From Hydractinia symbiolongicarpus (taxonomy: Eukaryota > Cnidaria > Hydrozoa > Anthoathecata > Hydractiniidae), in the NCBI RefSeq assembly GCF_029227915.1, contig NC_079875.1, positions 31,317,501-31,381,500 of the forward strand: 64,000 nucleotides of DNA, in the 5' to 3' direction. A model generated the notes under the pieces. It was given only the letters and a program-made list of their open reading frames with translations, was not told the origin of the DNA and searched no databases. This document shows positions 23,755 to 37,567 of this stretch, one piece after another. Numbering within the stretch: position 1 is the first letter of the stretch; each line of letters starts with the position of its first letter. The translations under genes and the position numbers were made by a program.

Positions 23755-24415
23755 AAATTGGAGTGATAGTACTACAGTAAACTACAAGTGATTAGAAATG
23801 GGATTGACAGTACTGTTAATCATCAAAAACTACATATAGGGACGAATAAATTAAGTCTAATTTCTGCGTAATGCAAGAGAACAAACCCCAGTCTTTCTTG
23901 CCTAAAATCTCTTTCAGCATATCGGTTTTATCTTAAAATAATTTGAATTTTGGTGGGAAAATTTTTTACAAAGCCTAGCGTACAGAAATGAACAGTACTA
24001 TGCACAGTACACAGCAACAAGAAAAACTTTCAAAGTTGATGAGTACTTGGAGTTGATAGTATTGGAATAATACTTGTGCTTACGTTATTACAAAGGCAAT
24101 ATTTAAATTGTATGGAACAAATATGTAAACTACAAGTGGTTAAAAATGGGAATGAAAGAATAAACAAATACGAATAAACAAGTCAAATTTTTACGTAACG
24201 CAAGAGAACAAACCCCAGGCTTTTTCGCCTAAAATCTCTCTTAGCATATTGGTTTATCTTAAAATAATTTAAATTTTTAGGGAGGATTTTTTTTGCAAAG
24301 CCGAGTGCTCAAAACAGAACAGTTACAAGAAAAAATTGTCAAACTTGATGAGTGTTTTGAATTGATAGTATTGGAGTAATACTTTTGCTCACGTTAGTAC
24401 AAAGGCAATCTGTTT
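23755..24415. repeat. Diverged ~310-325-bp tandem duplication
   Basis: Two copies share, in order, TAAACTACAAGTG-TTA-AAATGGGA, GAGAACAAACCCCAG-CTTT, CCTAAAATCTCT and TTGATAGTATTGGA-TAATACTT. Offsets are about 308-322 bp. No coding potential is seen. It sits in the interval between the TRIM and ankyrin exons. Confidence 0.65.
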
Positions 24416-24786
24416 TAGGTAGCAATACCAAAATTACTGGAGATTGAGAAAAATTAACCTATCTTCACTACATAAAGAACTTCATACCTTCGAAAGAGTA
24501 ACTCTTCTTAACATGCTGGAAACCTTTTGGCTTTAAATCACTAAATAAAAACACTGTTCAATTATAGTGCTGCTATTTTTTTAATCTTTATCAATCTGTA
24601 CAAACATTTAACAAACAGGCTGTAGAAATATTTTAATTGTATGTGACAAATATTGAAGCAGTTGTAATGATATATCAATCATTTAAAATAGTTCAATGAC
24701 AACAAATTCTTATTCTGATCAATATAGTGGTGTGTATTAATGGTGTCAAGTAGCACATAACTCTTTGCGAATTTAAATATACTTAC

Positions 24787-26528
24787 TTCTGTTGCTGTTT
24801 TTCAGAACGAGGATTTACATTTGGTTTCTCGTACTCTATAAAATACAATAAATTTTTTAAAATTCACACAATTTATGTTAGAACTTTAATTAATAAAATG
24901 AAAACTCACTTTTCAGACTTTCAACTAAGTTCATTAGATCAGTTGTTAATTGTGAATAGTTGCGTTGAGTTTCAACTTCATCAATCAAGTTTCTATAAAC
25001 AGAACATTCATTGGGGTCTACTTCAACAGCGGTGACGTCATCAATTGAAATTTTCATTTTGCCCAACGGATTTGACGAGATATCCGCTTTGTTCATTTGA
25101 TGAAGGTGTGAATTGAATGTTGGGATAGTTCTTGGAAACGAGGATAGCCTGCGAAGTTGTCGTTCAATTTCCAACTTTTCAGTAACTAACTCAAAATTAG
25201 ATTTTAAATTAAAAGCTTGAACGTAATCTGTAAAATCTTGTACTTTCTTGTTGTCGACAAAACCATCACAAGTCAATTTTGCTTTAAATTCTTCAGATTT
25301 CTCATCGAATATCCGCAATAGATCTTCTTCTTCTTTATTTAACATTTTGAGATATTCTTCTAGTCGTATTAACTTTCTTTTTTTTAATTTTTGAACAAAT
25401 ACTTCCCTTTCTTTTTCTAAATTTGTTAGAGCGTCACTGTATTTCCTTGTTAACTTTTCCAACACCACTTTTGTTTCATCGAATGAGCTGATAAACGCTT
25501 GGAACCACTTTTTGGCTTCCAGTCCAAAATCATCAATTGTTTTTATTCTGTGATTCTTATGTTGTCTGTGTGTGCAATATACACATGTTAACAAATTTTC
25601 ACAATCAATACAGACAAATTTTGCAAGCGAGTCATGTTGCTTACACAATGGTTGGAGTTCTTGCAGTTTTTGATTGAAAATGACATTGATATATGATTTG
25701 TTGGAACAAGAATGAAGATTTTGACATTTTTCACAGATCTTTAAACTGCATGTTGTACAGGAATAGCTGATTATCTGCATACATTTTTTACTTTGCTTAC
25801 ATAAAGATTTAACATTTTTACCAGGTGAACTATGGATAAAGTAAAATTAATTAATATTATTGAAAACACTCTATATAACCAAATTATATATCCTCATATT
25901 CCATTATAATGAGTTTCCTAACATATGCTATACACTTTTTATGACGACCATGAGTTGCTGTTTTTCTTACTTTGTTCTTATATTTTGAACACCTGTTATT
26001 AACGTTAAATTATAAATATTTGGTATAAAATTTCTGCTTTAAAATACCATTTTCCTATGTTTGTTATTTTTTTATGAAATACTTTCAGCTTTGTAATTTT
26101 TTTTCTTTGTTCACATCCAAATGAACTGAAATGTTAGGAACTAAAAAAATTTTCATAAAATTATGTCTGTGTTATTTCCATGCGCGTTTGTCTAAAATAA
26201 AAATTCCTACAATTACTGAGAAAAGTACAAAATGAGCGTTTTTCAGTATTATGTACATAGGATTAACTTACACTTTGTCCAAAATGCCAGTTAATGTGAA
26301 CACCTTTACTAACGAGGATGTTGTTTGTTCCTGAGTAATTATTGTCTTTTCAGTACACCTCACTGGACAAGACAGTTCAGCACTCCCATCTTCCATAAAC
26401 ACTAAAATATCATCTAGACAATCTTGGCAATAAGTGTGTCCGCAGTTTAATTGTTTAGGCTGATGATAGGTGTCTAAACAAATCTTGCATTCCAACATCG
26501 CAGCAAGCTCAACTTTTGATAAAGCCAT
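24787..26528 (-). CDS. TRIM-type RING/B-box/coiled-coil protein (probable E3 ubiquitin ligase), 3' end incomplete
   Basis: Exon 1 (26528-26272) starts at AAAATGG and encodes a RING finger: C14, C17, C29, H31, C34, C37, C54 and C58. The last pair is spaced CPVRC, one residue wider than the usual CPxC. Exon 2 (25829-24910) joins in phase (KV|SPGKN). It encodes a cysteine-rich first B-box-like segment, a canonical B-box 2 (CKQHDSLAKFVCIDC...CVYCTHRQHKNH), and a long coiled coil (from about EAKKWFQAF to EEFKAKL). A donor (A|GTGAGT) leads to a 49-nt exon 3 (24835-24787), again in phase and ending at GTAAGT, so more exons follow downstream. An acceptor just before the ATG (CTTTTTAG) points to a 5' untranslated exon. 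TRIM proteins ubiquitinate targets and often act in innate immunity. The C-terminal target-binding domain is not certain here. Confidence 0.85.
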
Positions 26529-26569
26529 TTTATTTCAAAAATTTGGAAAATCTTCTAAAAAGTAAAATA

Positions 26570-29400
26570 TTATAAGTATATTTTTTATTCATGTTGAGTG
26601 AGATTGTTCAGTATAAAAGTCGTAAGATATTACCCTTTACGTAAAATATGTCTTGGAATTATTTTTAAAATTATTTAACAGAAATATTCTAACTTTTTTT
26701 TTCACAATACCCATCAACTTACCACAAATGACACACGCTATAAATATTTAATAAAACAGTTTATTGATAATCTCTTTTGTTGCCATAGCTTGCATTCTCT
26801 TTTAAAAGTTCTTCATCGTAGAAGCTATGAGAGACTCCGTTATTCAATGCCTTTTAAAAGCTTATAGTTATCATATAATTTTAAGTAAAATCGCGGTAAT
26901 ATGTTATTCGATATTTATGTATTTTTGATTCTCATATCATTGAAAATCTTGTAATTCACATTTTGTAATTACGCCCATTTGATTTTAAATTTAATTGAAA
27001 ATCAGAAATCAGAATTTTGATACAAATTCATTTTCTAATACTTTTTTATTTTGAAATCCAAAATTCGTAAATATCAAATATTTAAAGAAAAGAAAAAATG
27101 GAAATTAAAAATCATTTTTTCCCTACTTTTTGCATACTTCCATATAGTTTTTCATCAGCAGCATTCCATGAGGAGCTGAGATTTGTGCCCAATATTTTAA
27201 AGAATTCCTGGCACTGTCATGTAGTTGTTTTTGTTACCAGTATCGTCTCAATTGACCTTTGTTTGAAATGCGTCAATGTTACATTTCTTTTGTTGGTCCA
27301 GAACATTTGTTGACACTGTTCGACAGTCCATTATACAACACATTAAGAAAGGTTATTATTGGTTTAGTATTTCAAATTTCCGATTAACATTCAGAGGACA
27401 GGTTTGATGTAAATCTCGTTCCAGAGATTCTTAATCTCTTTGTATTGATTCTGTTCCAAAAATGATACTTAAAATTCTGAAGAAAAAATTAAAATTTGAA
27501 CAAAAAGCAAAGAAACAGTAAACAAGTTCTCCTTGTGGGTTATTATCTTTTATCTAGTCCTTACAGAAAAGTATGACGTCGTTTTCCAGGGGATTGATAT
27601 GTGTTTGTTGTTGCCGTGGTGTCACGAAATGCCTAGTAAATTAAATTTAGAAAAGTTCTTAAAAAAAGCTTTGTTCGTTTTTTTATAACTTCCATATAAC
27701 ACCTGAAATAGATCTACAAGGGAAAAGATAAAAAGATTTAAAAAGACGGCATGCGTTTAAGCAAAAGGTTATCTTCCTACAGTTTTCTTTTTTGTTATTA
27801 TTTACACACTAAGCAAAAAGTCTTGCCTGTACAAAGTACAGATTTTAAATGAAAATTGTAACCACTCTTTCAAACCTCCTAATTTTTAATTTTTTCATAT
27901 ACCCAAGGATATTCTAACTTAAAATAATCTGGAAAATGTTTGGTACAGTTTATTTCTCAATTAAAAAGTTAATGGGTTTGTTGAATTAATACTTCTGGCA
28001 CTTAATAGACCCTAAAATTTTATTGATTTATTTGTTGCATTTTAAAATATGACTTCTAGTGAATACGCTACAGATAAGAACGATTCTTTTTTTATCGGAA
28101 ATCTTCGGAAAATGTCTTAGAAGTATCTCTGATCATTTGTAAAGCACGAGCAGAACATATTCAAAAAGTAATGCCTTGATGTACTTTAAAGGAGCCGCAA
28201 AATAAATTTTAAGAGAGAGAGGAATAAATATTACATGTCTAAAATCAGCTAAAGTTAATGCGTTGACAACAAATAAATACATATGTTCCATAAATATATA
28301 TCTATATTTTTTTCCAACAATATTTTTAAAGAAAATTCATGGCTGTGTTAAGAAAAAATAAGTAAGTTTTAGATAAATAATATGCAGCACTGAATGATGT
28401 AAACACTAGGGCCTATACATAACACTAATTATTATTTCCTGCTGTGCAACCTCTTTTGTTTTGTTTCGCTTTTGTTATACACCAGCTGTTTCGTATAAAT
28501 TCGAAACAGCAACTGTTGTTGAACCATTTCGCAACATAGAAGGTCATTGATAACCAACCAAGCTTAGCCATATTTGCTATGGGGGGAAGGGGGAATAAAG
28601 TGCCCGCGGCATTTTCATAATAACTTTTTAAATATTGGATGAAATTACCTGAAATTTTGTGACTTTTCCTAACTTTTATTTGACTTACGGAAAATAAATA
28701 AAAAATTTCAAAAATTGTCCTGTCAATGTCACTTTGTCCTTTTTGGCAGGTGGTCATATCAACTTTTTTATTGTAGTGCTAAAAATAACTGCTTTCTAAA
28801 CTAACCAGTTGTATGAATTTTGGGATTATGTATGTGATAGTGACAAAAACTCATCATACAATATTGACATGCATACTGTGTCATTTGCAGACTGGAATGG
28901 TTGTAATTTCCTATTTCTCTATTTCATATGAATTGTCATATGAAAACGTCATAGGTCATTTTGTCCCTTGTCAATCCAAATTGTCTTGATTGAGTAGCTA
29001 CTGACGTAGGTGCCAATATATATACCAAGTTTTATTCCATGACAGCTACTAACACTAAGGTTCTCAAATATAGACTTTTAAAAAAATATTCTTGAAGATT
29101 TGGTTTCTGATCGATTTTCATTTTCTCCTTAGTTAAATCCTTTGTCTTTATACCACCTGATAATGTTGCTAATAAAATCTTACATTCTCATAATGACTAG
29201 TAGTGTAAATAGTTCTAAAAAATATAAAAAAACGAGAATTTCCAAGAAAGACATATTTTCTTCAACCATTGTTTCATTATGACGTCATCACTTCCTAACA
29301 TGACATGTCAATCTAAATATTTTAACACTAATTAAGTCACAACATATTGATGCTTCTTTGTGCCAAGTTTCGTCACTTAAAACCAAACTGAACAAAAGTT
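26570..29400. other. AT-rich non-coding stretch
   Basis: No gene or ordered repeat is supported. Scattered frames (27098-27313 plus, 28425-28757 minus) have no recognisable product. The last few hundred bases before 29,462 probably belong to the piggyBac-like element whose end lies there, as the style resembles 1-352. Confidence 0.45.
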
Positions 29401-29466
29401 ACAGCCCGCACTTTATGTCCCTCCATACTTACAAGAATGAAAAAAGCCCATACCAAATAGGGTTAA
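29401..29466. mobile_element. piggyBac-like terminus abutting array 3
   Basis: The sequence ACCAAATAGGG ends at 29462 and is followed by TTAA (29463-29466). The next base already belongs to the satellite (AGAGACGACTG...). The satellite unit contains ATTTAAAAGAGACG, so TTAA is available there as a target. The opposite end of this element was not found, so it may be deleted or too diverged. Confidence 0.45.
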
Positions 29467-32400
29467 AGAGACGACTGTTATATATTTGCGATTTTTCGTA
29501 TTAATACAGGATAATTGTCATTTAGGGTCGACAACCTCGTCTCATTTTCTATATATTTTAGCCAAAAATTGATAAACGAGGAATTTAAAAGAGACGAATG
29601 GTATATACTTGCGATTTTTCGTATTGATATAGGATAATTGTCATTTAGGTTTGACAACCTTGTCTAAGGTTCTAATTATTTTAGTCGTAAAATTGATAAA
29701 CAGGGCATTTCAAAGTGACGATTATTATATATTTGTGATATTTCGTATTGATATAGGATAATTGCCATTTAGGGTCGATAACCTCGTCTCAGGTTCTATA
29801 TACTTTAGTCGTAAAATTGATAAACGGGGCATTTCCAAGTGACGAGTGTTATATAATTGCGTGTTTTCGTGTTGATACAAGATAATTGTCATTTAGGGAC
29901 GACTGCCTCGTTTCAGGTTCTCTATATTTTAGTCGTAAAATTGATAAACGAGGCATTTAAAAGTGATGAGTGTCTCATATATTTGCGAGTTTTCGTGTTG
30001 ATACAAGATAATTGTCATTTAGGGACCACAACATCGTTTCAGGTTCTCTATACTTTAGACGTAAAATTGATAAACGAGGCATTTCAAATTACGAGTCTCA
30101 TATATTTGCGATTTTTCGTGTTCATGCAAGACAATTGTCATTTAGGGTCGACAACCGCGTCTCAGGTTGTATTTATTTTAGTCGTAAAATTGATAAACGG
30201 GGCATTTAAAAGAGACGAGTGTTTTACATTTGCGATTTTTCGTATTGATACAAGGTAATTGTTATTTAGGGACCACAACCTCGTTTCAGGTTCTCTATAT
30301 TTTAGCTGTAAAATTGATAAACGTGGCATTTAAAAGAGACGAGTGATATATATTTGCGATTTTTCGAATTGATACAGGATAATTGTCATTAAGGTTTGAC
30401 AACCTTGTCTAAGGTTCTAATTATTTTAGTCGTAAAATTGATAAACAGGGCATTTCCAAGTGACGATTGTTATATATTTGTGATCTTTCGTATTGATATA
30501 GGATAATTGTCATTTAGGGACCACAACCTCGTTTCAGGTTCTCTATACTTTAGCCGTAAAATTGATAAACAAGGCATTTCAAAGTGATGCGTGTCTCATA
30601 TATTTGCGATTTTTCGTATTGATACAAGGTAATTGTCATTTAGGGAGCACAACCTCATTTCAGGTTCTCTATACTTTAGCCGTAAAATTGATAAACGGGG
30701 CATTTAAAAGAGACGAGTGTTTTATATTTGCGATTTTTCGTATTGATATAGGATAATTGTCATTTAGGGACCACAACCTCGTTTCAGGTTCTCTATACTT
30801 TAGACGTAAAATTGATAAACAAGGCATTTCAAAGTGATGAGTGTCTCATATATTTGCGAGTTTTCGTGTTGATACAAGATAATTGTCATTTAGGGACCCC
30901 AACCTCATTTCAGGTTCTCTATACTTTAGCCGTAAAATTGATAAACGGGGCATTTAAAAGAGACGAGTGTTTTATATTTGCGATTTTTCGTATTGATACA
31001 AGGTAATTGTCATTTAGGGACCACAACCTCGTTTCAGGTTCTCTATATTTTAGCCGTAAAATTGATAAACGAGGAATTTAAAAGAGACGAATGGTATATA
31101 CTTGCGATTTTTCGTATTGATATAGGATAATTGTCATTTAGGGTCGATGACCTCGTCTCAGGTTCTATATACTTTAGTCATAAAATTGATAAACGAGGCA
31201 TTTCGAAGTGACGAGTGTTATATATTTGCGATTTTTCGTGTTGATACAAGATAATTGTCATTTAGGGACCACAACCTCGTTTCAGGTTCTCTATACTTTA
31301 GCCGTAAAATTGATAAACAAGGCATTTCAAAGTGATGAGTGTCTCATATATTTGCGAGTTTTCGTGTTGATACAAGATAATTGTCATTTAGGGACCACAA
31401 CCTCATTTCAGGTTCTCTATACTTTAGCCGTAAAATTGATAAACAAGGCATTTCAAAGTGATGAGTGTCTCATATATTTGCGAGTTTTCGTGTTGATACA
31501 AGATAATTGTCATTTAGGGACCACAACCTCATTTCAGGTTCTCTATACTTTAGCCGTAAAATTGATAAACGGGGCATTTAAAAGAGACGAGTGTTTTACA
31601 TTTGCGATTTTTCGTATTGATACAAGGTAATTGTCATTTAGGGACCACAACCTCGTTTCAGGTTCTCCCTATTTTAGCCGTAAAATTGATAAACGGGGCA
31701 TTTAAAAGAGACGAGTGTTATATATTTGGGATTTTTCGTATTTATACAAGATAATTGTCATTTAGGGTCGACAACCTCGTCTCAGGTTCTATTTATTTTA
31801 GTCGTAAAATTGATAAACGGCGCATTTAAAAGAGACAGGTGTTTTATATTTGCGATTTTTCGTATTGATACAAGGTAATTGTCATTTAGGGACCACAACC
31901 TCGTTTCAGGTTCTCCCTATTTTAGCCGTAAAATTGATAAACGGGGCATTTAAAAGAGACGAGTGTTATATATTTGCGATTTTTCGAATTGATACAGGAT
32001 AATTGTCATTTAGGGTCGACAACCGCGTCTCATTTTCTATATATTTTAGCCGTAAATTTGATAAATGAGGAATTTAAAAGAGACGAATGGTATGTACTTG
32101 CAATTTTTCGTATTGATATAGGATAATTGTGATTTAGGTTTGACAACCTTGTCTAAGGTTCTAATTATTTTAGTCGTAAAATTGATAAACAGGGCATTTC
32201 AAAGTGACGATTGTTATATATTTGTGATATTTCGTATTGATATAGGATAATTGTCATTTAGGGTCGATAACCTCGTCTCAGGTTCTATATACTTCAGTCA
32301 TAAAATTGATAAACAAGGCGTTTCAAAGTGATGAGTGTCTCATATATTTGCGATTTTTCGTATTGATACAAGGTAATTGTCATTTAGGGACCACAACCTC

Positions 32401-35400
32401 GTTTCAGGTTCTCTATACTTTAGCCGTAAAATTGATAAACAAGGCATTTCAAAGTGATGAGTGTCTCATATATTTGCGAGTTTTCGTGTTGATACAAGAT
32501 AATTGTCATTTAGGGACCACAACCTCATTTCAGGTTCTCTATACTTTAGCCGTAAAATTGATAAACGGGGCATTTAAAAGAGACGAGTGTTTTACATTTG
32601 CGATTTTTCGTATTGATACAAGGTAATTGTCATTTAGGGACCACAACCTCGTTTCAGGTTCTCCCTATTTTAGCCGTAAAATTGATAAACGGGGCATTTA
32701 AAAGAGACGAGTGTTATATATTTGGGATTTTTCGTATTTATACAAGATAATTGTCATTTAGGGTCGACAACCTCGTCTCAGGTTCTATTTATTTTAGTCG
32801 TAAAATTGATAAACGGCGCATTTAAAAGAGACAGGTGTTTTATATTTGCGATTTTTCGTATTGATACAAGGTAATTGTCATTTAGGGACTACAAACTCGT
32901 TTCAGGTTCTCCCTATTTTAGCCGTAAAATTGATAAACGGGGCATTTAAAAGAGACGAGTGTTATATATTTGCGATTTTTCGAATTGATACAGGATAATT
33001 GTCATTTAGGGTCGACAACCGCGTCTCATTTTCTATATATTTTAGCCGTAAATTTGATAAATGTGGAATTTAAAAGAGACGAATGGTATGTACTTGCAAT
33101 TTTTCGTATTGATATAGGATAATTGTGATTTAGGTTTGACAACCTTGTCTAAGGTTCTAATTATTTTAGTCGTAAAATTGATAAACAGGGCATTTCAAAG
33201 TGACGATTGTTATATATTTGTGATTTTTCGTATTGATATAGGATAATTGTCATTTAGGGTCGATAACCTCGTCTCAGGTTCTATATACTTTAGCCGTAAA
33301 ATTGATAAACGAGGCATTTAAAAGAGACGGGTGTTTTATATTTGCGATTTTTCGTATTGATACAAGGTAATTGTCATTTAGGGGCCACAACCTCGTTTCA
33401 GGTTCTCCCTATTTTAGCCGTAAAATTGATAAACGAGGCATTTAAAAGAGACGAGTGTTATATATTTGCGATTTTTCGAATTGATACAGGATAATTGTCA
33501 TTTAGGGTCGACAACCTCGTCTCATTTTCTATATATTTTAGCCGTAAAATTGATAAATGAGGAATTTAAAAGAGACGAGTGTTTTATATTTGCGATTTTT
33601 CGTATTGATACAAGGTAATTGTCATTTAGGGACTACAACCTCGTTTCAGGTTCTCCCTATTTTAGCCGTAAAATTGATAAACGGGGCATTTAAAAGAGAC
33701 GAGTGTTATATATTTGCGATTTTTCGAATTGATACAGGATAATTGTCATTTAGGGTCGACAACCGCGTCTCATTTTCTATATATTTTAGCCGTAAATTTG
33801 ATAAATGAGGAATTTAAAAGAGACGAATGGTATGTACTTGCAATTTTTCGTATTGATATAGGATAATTGTGATTTAGGTTTGACAACCTTGTCTAAGGTT
33901 CTAATTATTTTAGTCGTAAAATTGATAAACAGGGCATTTCAAAGTGACGATTGTTATATATTTGTGATTTTTCGTATTGATATAGGATAATTGTCATTTA
34001 GGGTCGATAACCTCGTCTCAGGTTCTATATACTTTAGCCGTAAAATTGATAAACGAGGCATTTAAAAGAGACGGGTGTTTTATATTTGCGATTTTTCGTA
34101 TTGATACAAGGTAATTGTCATTTAGGGGCCACAACCTCGTTTCAGGTTCTCCCTATTTTAGCCGTAAAATTGATAAACGGGGCATTTAAAAGAGACGAGT
34201 GTTATATATTTGCGATTTTTCGAATTGATACAGGATAATTGTCATTTAGGGTCGACAACCTCGTCTCATTTTCTATATATTTTAGCCGTAAAATTGATAA
34301 ATGAGGAATTTAAAAGAGACGAGTGTTTTATATTTGGGATTTTTCGTATTGATACAAGGTAATTGTCATTTAGGGAGTACAACCTCGTTTCAGGTTGTCT
34401 ATACTTCAGTCATAAAATTGATAAACGAGGCATTTCAAAGTGACGAGTGTTATATATTTGCGATTTTTCGCGGTGATACAAGATAATTGTCATTTAGGGA
34501 CCACAACCTCGTTTCAGGTTCTATTTATTTTAGTCGTAAAATTGATAAATGAGGAATTTAAAAGAGACGAATGGTATGTACTTGCAATTTTTCGTATTGA
34601 TATAGGATAATTGTGATTTAGGTTTGACAACCGTAAAATTGATAAACGAGGCATTTAAAGGGACGGGTATCACACAATTGCGATTTTTCGTATTGATACA
34701 AGATAATTGTCATTTAGGGTCGTTAACCTCATTTCGGGATCTATATATTTTAGCCGTAAAATTGATAAAAAGGCATTTCAAATTGATGAGTGTCTCATAT
34801 ATTTGCCAGTTTTCGTGTTGATAAAAGGTAATTGTTATTTAGGGACGACAACCTCGTTTCAGGTTCTCTATATTTTAGCCGTAAATTTGATAAACGAGGC
34901 ATTTCAAATTGACGAGTCTCATATATTTGCGATTTTTCGAATTGATACAGGATAATTGTCATTTAGGGTCGACAACCGCGTCTCATTTTCTATATATTTT
35001 AGCCGTAAATTTGATAAATGAGGAATTTAAAAGAGACGAATGGTATGTACTTGCAATTTTTCGTATTGATATAGGATAATTGTGATTTAGGTTTGACAAC
35101 CTTGTCTAAGGTTCTAATTATTTTAGTCGTAAAATTGATAAACAGGGCATTTCAAAGTGACGATTGTTATATATTTGTGATTTTTCGTATTGATATAGGA
35201 TAATTGTCATTTAGGGTCGATAACCTCGTCTCAGGTTCTATATACTTTAGCCGTAAAATTGATAAACGAGGCATTTAAAAGAGACGGGTGTTTTATATTT
35301 GCGATTTTTCGTATTGATACAAGGTAATTGTCATTTAGGGGCCACAACCTCGTTTCAGGTTCTCCCTATTTTAGCCGTAAAATTGATAAACGGGGCATTT

Positions 35401-36286
35401 AAAAGAGACGAGTGTTATATATTTGCGATTTTTCGAATTGATACAGGATAATTGTCATTTAGGGTCGACAACCTCGTCTCATTTTCTATATATTTTAGCC
35501 GTAAAATTGATAAATGAGGAATTTAAAAGAGACGAGTGTTTTATATTTGGGATTTTTCGTATTGATACAAGGTAATTGTCATTTAGGGAGTACAACCTCG
35601 TTTCAGGTTGTCTATACTTCAGTCATAAAATTGATAAACGAGGCATTTCAAAGTGACGAGTGTTATATATTTGCGATTTTTCGCGGTGATACAAGATAAT
35701 TGTCATTTAGGGACCACAACCTCGTTTCAGGTTCTATTTATTTTAGTCGTAAAATTGATAAATGAGGAATTTAAAAGAGACGAATGGTATGTACTTGCAA
35801 TTTTTCGTATTGTTATAGGATAATTGTGATTTAGGTTTGACAACCGTAAAATTGATAAACGAGGCATTTAAAGGGACGGGTATCACACAATTGCGATTTT
35901 TCGTATTGATACAAGATAATTGTCATTTAGGGTCGTTAACCTCATTTCGGGATCTATATATTTTAGCCGTAAAATTGATAAAAAGGCATTTCAAATTGAT
36001 GAGTGTCTCATATATTTGCCAGTTTTCGTGTTGATAAAAGGTAATTGTTATTTAGGGACGACAACCTCGTTTCAGGTTCTCTATATTTTAGCCGTAAATT
36101 TGATAAACGAGGCATTTCAAATTGACGAGTCTCATATATTTTCGATTTTTCGTATTGATGCAAGATAATTGTCATTAAGGATCGACAACCTCGTCTCAGG
36201 TTTTATGTTTTAGCCGTAAAATTGATAAACGAGGAATTTCAAACTGATGGATGGTATATATTTGCAATTTTTCGTATTAATACAGG
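29467..36286 (+). repeat. Satellite array 3 (about 55 units)
   Basis: Same family and orientation as array 2, but with its own sequence variants (GGACCACAACCTCGTTTCAG, TTTAGGTTTGACAACCTTGT). The right part is two near-identical 1,213-bp blocks (33721-34933 and 34934-36146). A ~996-bp offset links blocks near 31.7 and 32.7 kb. The array ends at the outer edge of the inverted-repeat arm. Confidence 0.93.
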
Positions 36287-37567
36287 CTCGACGACGTTAA
36301 GGTACGGTCTGCAAAATACACGCTTTTTACTTTTTGAATTTTTGCTGACTTTGTTGCTTTGTTATAATGATTTTGTTAACCGCTGTACCAAACTCGAATT
36401 ATATTTGGTCAGTAGAACCCTTCGACTTTCATAAAACATATCGTCCCTTGGATAATGTTGGCTCTTTCATGGGAAATGTGAGAAAGTTTAAGAGGTATGG
36501 AAAATAGTATATTTTCGCTTGGGGCTGGCTGAATTTTTACAATCAGGTGTTCAAACTTTATTTTTATAATACCCAAACACATGCTTTGGCCATATCTTAC
36601 ATGGTATATATCCAGATTAAAGAGGAAAGTATTAATATTTTAGGATTTCCACCCTTAAATTTGATTATTTTGACGTTGTAGCTGCTTTTTGGGATGATAT
36701 TAGGTTTTCTGGTTAACCTGTGACTTATACCATGTGAGAAATGTTAAAAGTATTGTTTTTACTAAGTATTTCAGTTATTTGTTTGTTTTATTAAGCAAAA
36801 TTCAGCTATCCCCAAGCATATTTTTTGTCTGGTGTCTTTCAAAACTTTCCAGTAGCCGCCATTACCTGGTCTGCATTTTTCTGGAGAAGACTTTTTATGC
36901 CGCGAAGGTCCCTGCCGCCATATTTAACAAACCTTACCCAGGCAACAGATTAAAAAAAAAACGTTTGTAGCTAGTTTGTTCGTTTATACATCTGATAAAA
37001 CAATAAAAAAGAGTCAGTATTAGCTAATCTTAGTCCAGAATCTAATTAATCTAAGTTCTGTCTAGCTAACAAGCTAGGAGAAATGATTTATATTTTGTGA
37101 GGGAAGCATATCAACAAGCAATTTCAGACTTAGCTAGCTAGCATAATTTTTTTTATTGTACTGGGCAAGTTGAATTTTAAACCCTATGACAGTCAGGGAA
37201 ATCCTCTTAATTAATCTGTACAGCTTAATTTAGATGTCGGCTTAATTAGGATGTATGATACAGTCTAATTAGGCGTTTTACAGCTTAGTTAAGATGTACA
37301 AAACTTTGATCGTTTAAAACACACACTTAACTGAATTTTAGCATCTATCTAACTGAATAAATCTAATATTTCCGGCATATAAACATCTCCAGTACATTAG
37401 TTTTTTCGTAGCACCCCGGAGATCCGCTAAATTTGAAGTTTTCAAAATATCCGCTTAAATAGGATGTATCACGTGACGTGACATCCTAACTAGGATGCAG
37501 TACAGCTTAAATAGACTATCACTAACAATGAACCATTGTTTATAGTTCATATCTTTTGAACCCGGGG
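36287..37567 (+). repeat. Left arm of the large inverted repeat
   Basis: It begins CTCGACGACGTTAAGGTACG and is matched in reverse by 46812-48032 over essentially its whole length, with scattered differences and small indels. It contains no convincing gene. Its inner edge falls inside a 600-bp MITE, so the repeat is better explained as an inverted duplication of a segment than as classical transposon ends. Confidence 0.9.

Noticed and set aside
18066-36286. CRISPR-like array
   Set aside because: Units are ~120 bp with variation spread over the whole unit, not short identical repeats separated by unique spacers. The host is clearly eukaryotic.
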